Below, piece after piece: positions 32,156-35,381 of a stretch of 35,381 nt of DNA. The translations under genes were made by a program, and so were the position numbers. Position 1 is the first letter of the stretch, and every line of letters begins with the position of its first letter. The notes beneath the pieces are model-generated. The model had not been told where the DNA came from, ran no database searches, and worked only from the letters and a program-made list of their open reading frames with translations. The stretch comes from an uncultured Clostridium sp. (GTDB taxonomy: Bacteria; Bacillota; Clostridia; TANB77; CAG-508): NCBI GenBank assembly GCA_948467495.1, contig CAOKEO010000017.1, positions 1 to 35,381 of the forward strand. The letters run 5' to 3'.

Positions 32156-32958
32156 GATAAAAATTGAATTAATAATTTATTTACACTATCTTTCGTTTCA
32201 TAAAAAGCTCCATGACCTGCTTTTTGAAATGGATATAAAATAGAATTACGAATATTTTTATGCATGATCTCTGCCATTCCAAATGGGCATATTTTATCCT
32301 CTTTTCCATGAAAAATACCTGTTTGTACATGAATATATTTCAAATCATCAAAAACATTTTCATCTCTTAAAGCTACTAAGGAATTCATTTCTCCTAATCC
32401 AGAAGCACTATTATTTAAATTTTGAAACCATTCTTTAAAAGGTTTTGATTGTTCATTATAAAAGAATATACTTCCAAAATATTCATTCAATGCTGGTCTA
32501 TCATTAGAACCAAGTTTAATTAGTTTGTTCGTATCTTCTATTGTTTGACCATATGGATTAGAATAAGACTTACAATAAGATGGAACAGCCGCATCTAATA
32601 AGCATAATTTTCTAACTCCATATCCTTGATACATTTTCATATACCTTGTAACAATCGCTCCCCCCATTGAAAAACCTAACAAATCAAAATTCCATAAATT
32701 TAAAGCATATATAACGTAATATAAATCTGTTGCAAATTGATTATAATTATATCCTGTATATGTTACATCTGAATTCCCAAAACCTCTTAAGTCTATTGTT
32801 ATAATTCTGTAATTTTCATTTAATAAAATAGGAATTTGATATTCAAACATCTTATGTGATAAAGGCCAACCATGTACTAATACAATTGTTTTTTCTCCAT
32901 TTGGATTTAATTCATACACTGCTATTTTTGCATTATCATTTGAATTAATAAAAAACAT
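32149..32958 (-). CDS. Alpha/beta hydrolase (haloperoxidase/esterase-like)
   Basis: A 269-residue cytosolic alpha/beta-fold hydrolase. It has H-G-W-P-L-S near 29-34 (oxyanion hole), the nucleophile elbow G-F-S-M-G-G (catalytic Ser), an acid in G-K-E-D-K-I-C and the catalytic His in G-H-G-A-F-Y-E-T. Substrate cannot be deduced. AGGAGGAAAATTTT precedes the start. It is cargo of element 2, downstream of recombinase 2 on the same strand. Confidence 0.88.
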   Translation of the reverse strand: MFFINSNDNAKIAVYELNPNGEKTIVLVHGWPLSHKMFEYQIPILLNENYRIITIDLRGFGNSDVTYTGYNYNQFATDLYYVIYALNLWNFDLLGFSMGGAIVTRYMKMYQGYGVRKLCLLDAAVPSYCKSYSNPYGQTIEDTNKLIKLGSNDRPALNEYFGSIFFYNEQSKPFKEWFQNLNNSASGLGEMNSLVALRDENVFDDLKYIHVQTGIFHGKEDKICPFGMAEIMHKNIRNSILYPFQKAGHGAFYETKDSVNKLLIQFLSI

Positions 32959-33038
32959 AAAATTTTCCTCCTATAATTGTTTTATTATAGTTTATTCAAA
33001 AATTTTATATTGGTTATCATAATAAATTGCAAAGGAAA

Positions 33039-34598
33039 TTAAGTTTTAGGGATTTTAGGATATATATGTAATTCAAAATTTGTAGGGTCTGAATCACTTT
33101 TTATCGCTTTTTCTGTTTTTAGATATGTGATTTTAGCAATAATACTTTTTAATAAAATGTTCTTATCTTCAGCAGTTTGCAACTTACCATACAAATCAAT
33201 CACATTCTCTAATTTAGGTATCATAGTCTCTTTTTCGTTTTGAATTTCAGTATTTTTATTTAATAATTCGCTATATTCCTTTAATTTACTTTCTAAACTT
33301 ACTATATTGTCTTTTATAGATTTTGAACGATTGATAAATTCATCTTTGTTATAAATTCCATCTTCCAAAAAGTCATAAATTTTATCAAGTTTAGCATTTT
33401 CCTTTTCTAATTCTTTTTTTGTTCTTGCAATAGAGTTTTCAATTATTTTATTATTTTTAGTATTTGAATTATCCTTAATGTTATAATCTGTCTTATAATT
33501 TTCAAGCCATATTTTTAACGCCTTAATTATTTTGTTTTCTACTATATAAAGTTTAGAACTCACATTATTACATTTAGAATTAGAACATATAAGTGTTGCA
33601 GGCTTGTCAGCTTTTGTATAAGGTCGTCTTTGCATTGGTTTACCACATTTCTCACAAAAAACTAATCCTACTAATGAATTTTGAATAACATTACTATGTT
33701 TTACTTTGGGAGTATTTTGCTTTCTTTTTTCTTGTACTAATTCCCAAGTTTTACTATCCATAATAGGCTCATGTAATCCATCATACATTAAATAATCTTG
33801 ATTACGAGGTCTGCTAATGATAAGATGTCCATTTTTCGTTTTCTTTTTTTGCTTCCTTCTATTCCAAACGATTTTACCAATATAGGTAGGATTAGAAAGA
33901 ATATCTTTTACAGAAGAAATCGTCCATTCATTTGAAATCCTAGGTTTTAAATTCAAATCATTTAATTGTTTTACAACTGAATTTATAGTATTATTTTCAA
34001 AAGTATATAATCTAAAAATTTCTTTCACAATAGGTGCTTCATCTTGATTGATAGATAAGGTATATCCTTTTGAATCTTTTAATTTTACTCTATCATATCC
34101 AAAAGGAGCAATATTTCCAACAAATTTACCTTCAGAAACAGAAACCTCTCTCCCCTTTTGTAAACGCCTATTAATTGTTTTATATTCTCTTCTAGACATA
34201 AACAAGCCAAACTCAAAATATTCCTCATCAAATTCATTATCTGGGTCATAAGTTTTAACAGGTGTAATAATTTTTGTATGAGAATATTTGAAGGCTTTTG
34301 AAACTCTACCTTGATCAGCCGTATCACCACGAGCAAGTCTTTCAACTTCAACAACTAAAACACCAGTCCATTTTTCATTTTCAACATCCTTAAGAAGTTT
34401 TTGCATTTCTTTTCTTTCACTAATCGTTTCACCACTTACAACTTCTCGATAGATTTTGGAAATATGTAGATTTCGCTTTTCGGCTAAAGTAGTTAAAATT
34501 TTTTCATGCCTTGCTAAAGTTTCACCTTCTCCATATTTTTCAGATTCTATATCTTCTCTTGATTTTCTTAAATATATTGCATATGTGCCATTTTGCAC
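33039..34598 (-). CDS. Large serine recombinase 2 (integrase of element 2)
   Basis: A 519-residue recombinase with the resolvase domain first (nucleophile S13 in I-Y-L-R-K-S-R-E-D, then E-V-E-R-L-A-R-G-D), a recombinase domain, a zinc ribbon (C-E-K-C-G-K-P ... C-S-N-S-K-C), a coiled coil and a C-terminal tail. The GTG at 34598 is chosen because GGAGGAAAT sits directly before it; the frame is open further upstream but lacks a site. It is unrelated in detail to recombinase 1. It probably placed element 2 into cotJC. Confidence 0.92.
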   Translation of the reverse strand: MQNGTYAIYLRKSREDIESEKYGEGETLARHEKILTTLAEKRNLHISKIYREVVSGETISERKEMQKLLKDVENEKWTGVLVVEVERLARGDTADQGRVSKAFKYSHTKIITPVKTYDPDNEFDEEYFEFGLFMSRREYKTINRRLQKGREVSVSEGKFVGNIAPFGYDRVKLKDSKGYTLSINQDEAPIVKEIFRLYTFENNTINSVVKQLNDLNLKPRISNEWTISSVKDILSNPTYIGKIVWNRRKQKKKTKNGHLIISRPRNQDYLMYDGLHEPIMDSKTWELVQEKRKQNTPKVKHSNVIQNSLVGLVFCEKCGKPMQRRPYTKADKPATLICSNSKCNNVSSKLYIVENKIIKALKIWLENYKTDYNIKDNSNTKNNKIIENSIARTKKELEKENAKLDKIYDFLEDGIYNKDEFINRSKSIKDNIVSLESKLKEYSELLNKNTEIQNEKETMIPKLENVIDLYGKLQTAEDKNILLKSIIAKITYLKTEKAIKSDSDPTNFELHIYPKIPKT

Positions 34599-34663
34599 AT
34601 TTCCTCCTTTCCTTGTAATTAAGATAGCCGTTGGGAACAAAGTGACCTTACGGATATCTTATG

Positions 34664-34683
34664 CAAAATGCTTTAGCATTTTG
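34664..34683. other. Small hairpin upstream of recombinase 2
   Basis: CAAAATGC TTTA GCATTTTG, perfect 8-bp stem between the small gene and recombinase 2; possible attenuator. Confidence 0.4.
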
Positions 34684-34744
34684 TATTCTTGAAAATGCGT
34701 AATTATCTTGCATTGTCTTTAACTATGATTAAATTCTAGACAAA

Positions 34745-34888
34745 TTACAACAAAGAAGGATTTATTTTTCTTATTAAATTAACAATAACATTATCTATGT
34801 ATTCTTTTTGAGTATCTGTATTTTCTACAATATAATCATCATAAAATTTCATTTTAGTATTTTTAATAGTATATTCTTCTAATAACAT
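34745..34888 (-). CDS. Small protein upstream of recombinase 2
   Basis: A 47-codon frame (M-L-L-E-E-Y-T-I-K-N-T-K-M-K-F-Y-D-D) preceded by GAGGCGATTT. Unrecognised. It holds the same position relative to its recombinase as the 52-residue gene of element 1, which makes a real gene more likely. Confidence 0.55.
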   Translation of the reverse strand: MLLEEYTIKNTKMKFYDDYIVENTDTQKEYIDNVIVNLIRKINPSLL

Positions 34889-34929
34889 ATAAATCGCCTC
34901 TTTAAAATTTATGAGAAAAGCATAAAAAA

Positions 34930-35089
34930 CAGAATTAAAATTTTCTAAATAAGCAAAGCTTATAAGAAAATTTAAAATTCTGAATAACTATATTGTATGG
35001 AGCTTTCCTTCGCTATCGCTCGAAAATTCCTATAATATAGAAAAATACCCAAGACAAACTTTGTCTTGAGCAAATTTATATTTTTCTAT
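34930..35089. other. Structured non-coding segment
   Basis: Two long inverted repeats lie in the 493-bp stretch without genes at the window end. 34930-34946 pairs with 34965-34982 (about 17 bp). CAAGACAAA/TTTGTCTTG (35050-35068) is nested in ATAGAAAAATA/TATTTTTCTAT (about 35036-35089). They may be terminators or a regulatory RNA. From 35100 to 35381 I see nothing but AT-rich sequence. Confidence 0.4.
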
Positions 35090-35381
35090 GCTAACATTAT
35101 ATGATGGTCAATTTATAAAATCAATTCCCTTTTATTTCCCCCTTTTCTAAAATGTAATTTTATTTGATTTTTATATATAATACATTAACAAAGATAAGAA
35201 AAAATCATTGTAAATTACATTAAGATATGATAAATTATTAATAAGTTTTTTACTAACCAATATATGAAAAGTTATATTAAAAAATTGATTATAAATAATA
35301 TCGAAAGTAAAATAAGTTTTATTTAAAATGAATCTGTTAAGTTAAAATGAAAGATTAGTACATTGAAATCTCAAAAATACT

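Larger units (their letters stand above)
31563..35381. mobile_element. Element 2: second serine-recombinase element, in cotJC (right end outside window)
   Basis: The left end is placed where CotJC homology stops (about 31563-31566). Contents in order: a long inverted repeat, a foreign 70-residue gene, a recombinase 3' remnant, an alpha/beta hydrolase, a large serine recombinase and a small gene, then structured non-coding DNA to the window edge. The cotJC remainder was searched for by eye up to 35381 and not found. Confidence 0.65.

Overview
The window is very AT-rich DNA from a spore-forming member of the Bacillota, most likely an uncultured gut-type Clostridia. It carries sigH, a dipicolinate synthase B subunit, cotJA/cotJB/cotJC, a SpoVB-like flippase, a spore-type GH18 hydrolase, a T-box-controlled thrS, a sortase with an LPxTG substrate, and a class A PBP. 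I cannot place it at genus level.

The main observation is a recoding signal. Nine host-type genes look frameshifted, and together they hold ten breaks. Every break is the same event: an in-phase CGG triplet, after which the conserved protein resumes in the +1 frame. Each is written NNN-CGGN-NNN with CGGN taking one residue. Where the family has a strongly conserved residue at that spot it is glycine (RelE V-G-D-Y-R, superoxide dismutase S-G-W, DpaB S-G-N and N-G-x-P, GH30 G-G-P-N). Affected genes are GH30, a PF06541-type membrane protein, dpaB (two sites), a PBECR-like nuclease (two sites), superoxide dismutase, ychF, tsaC/sua5 and relE. By eye I found no in-phase CGG in any other host-type gene, although CGG is common in the two other phases. 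The simplest reading is that CGGN is decoded as one glycine, by a four-base-reading tRNA or an equivalent +1 event. Three genes with foreign-looking codon use (16864, 28772, 31807) carry in-phase CGG that must be read as ordinary arginine.

Layout. 1-940: a type III toxin-antitoxin locus (toxI RNA repeats, terminator, toxN) and a small gene after the PBP. 944-12,940: PBP1A, GH30 glycosidase, Xer recombinase, an SOS-type LysM protein, histidine phosphatase, membrane protein, dpaB, PBECR nuclease with a candidate sRNA, a 5'-nucleotidase/Nudix pair, the flippase and SOD. Five copies of a palindromic intergenic element lie among these genes. 13,136-24,260: coiled-coil protein, sortase and LPSTG protein, ychF, a foreign orphan gene, thrS with T-box next to tRNA-Thr, sigH, GH18, AlkD-like protein and tsaC.

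24,427-35,381: the cotJA-cotJB-cotJC operon, split twice. A 6.25-kb element sits inside the 3' end of cotJB; joining its flanks at TGG restores a normal CotJB C-terminus that overlaps the cotJC start. It carries relBE, a large serine recombinase, a Spo0A-like regulator, a secreted protein and an ECF sigma/anti-sigma pair. cotJC is then cut after 66 native codons by a second element with another large serine recombinase, which runs to the window edge. The arrangement recalls skin-like intervening sequences in sporulation genes.
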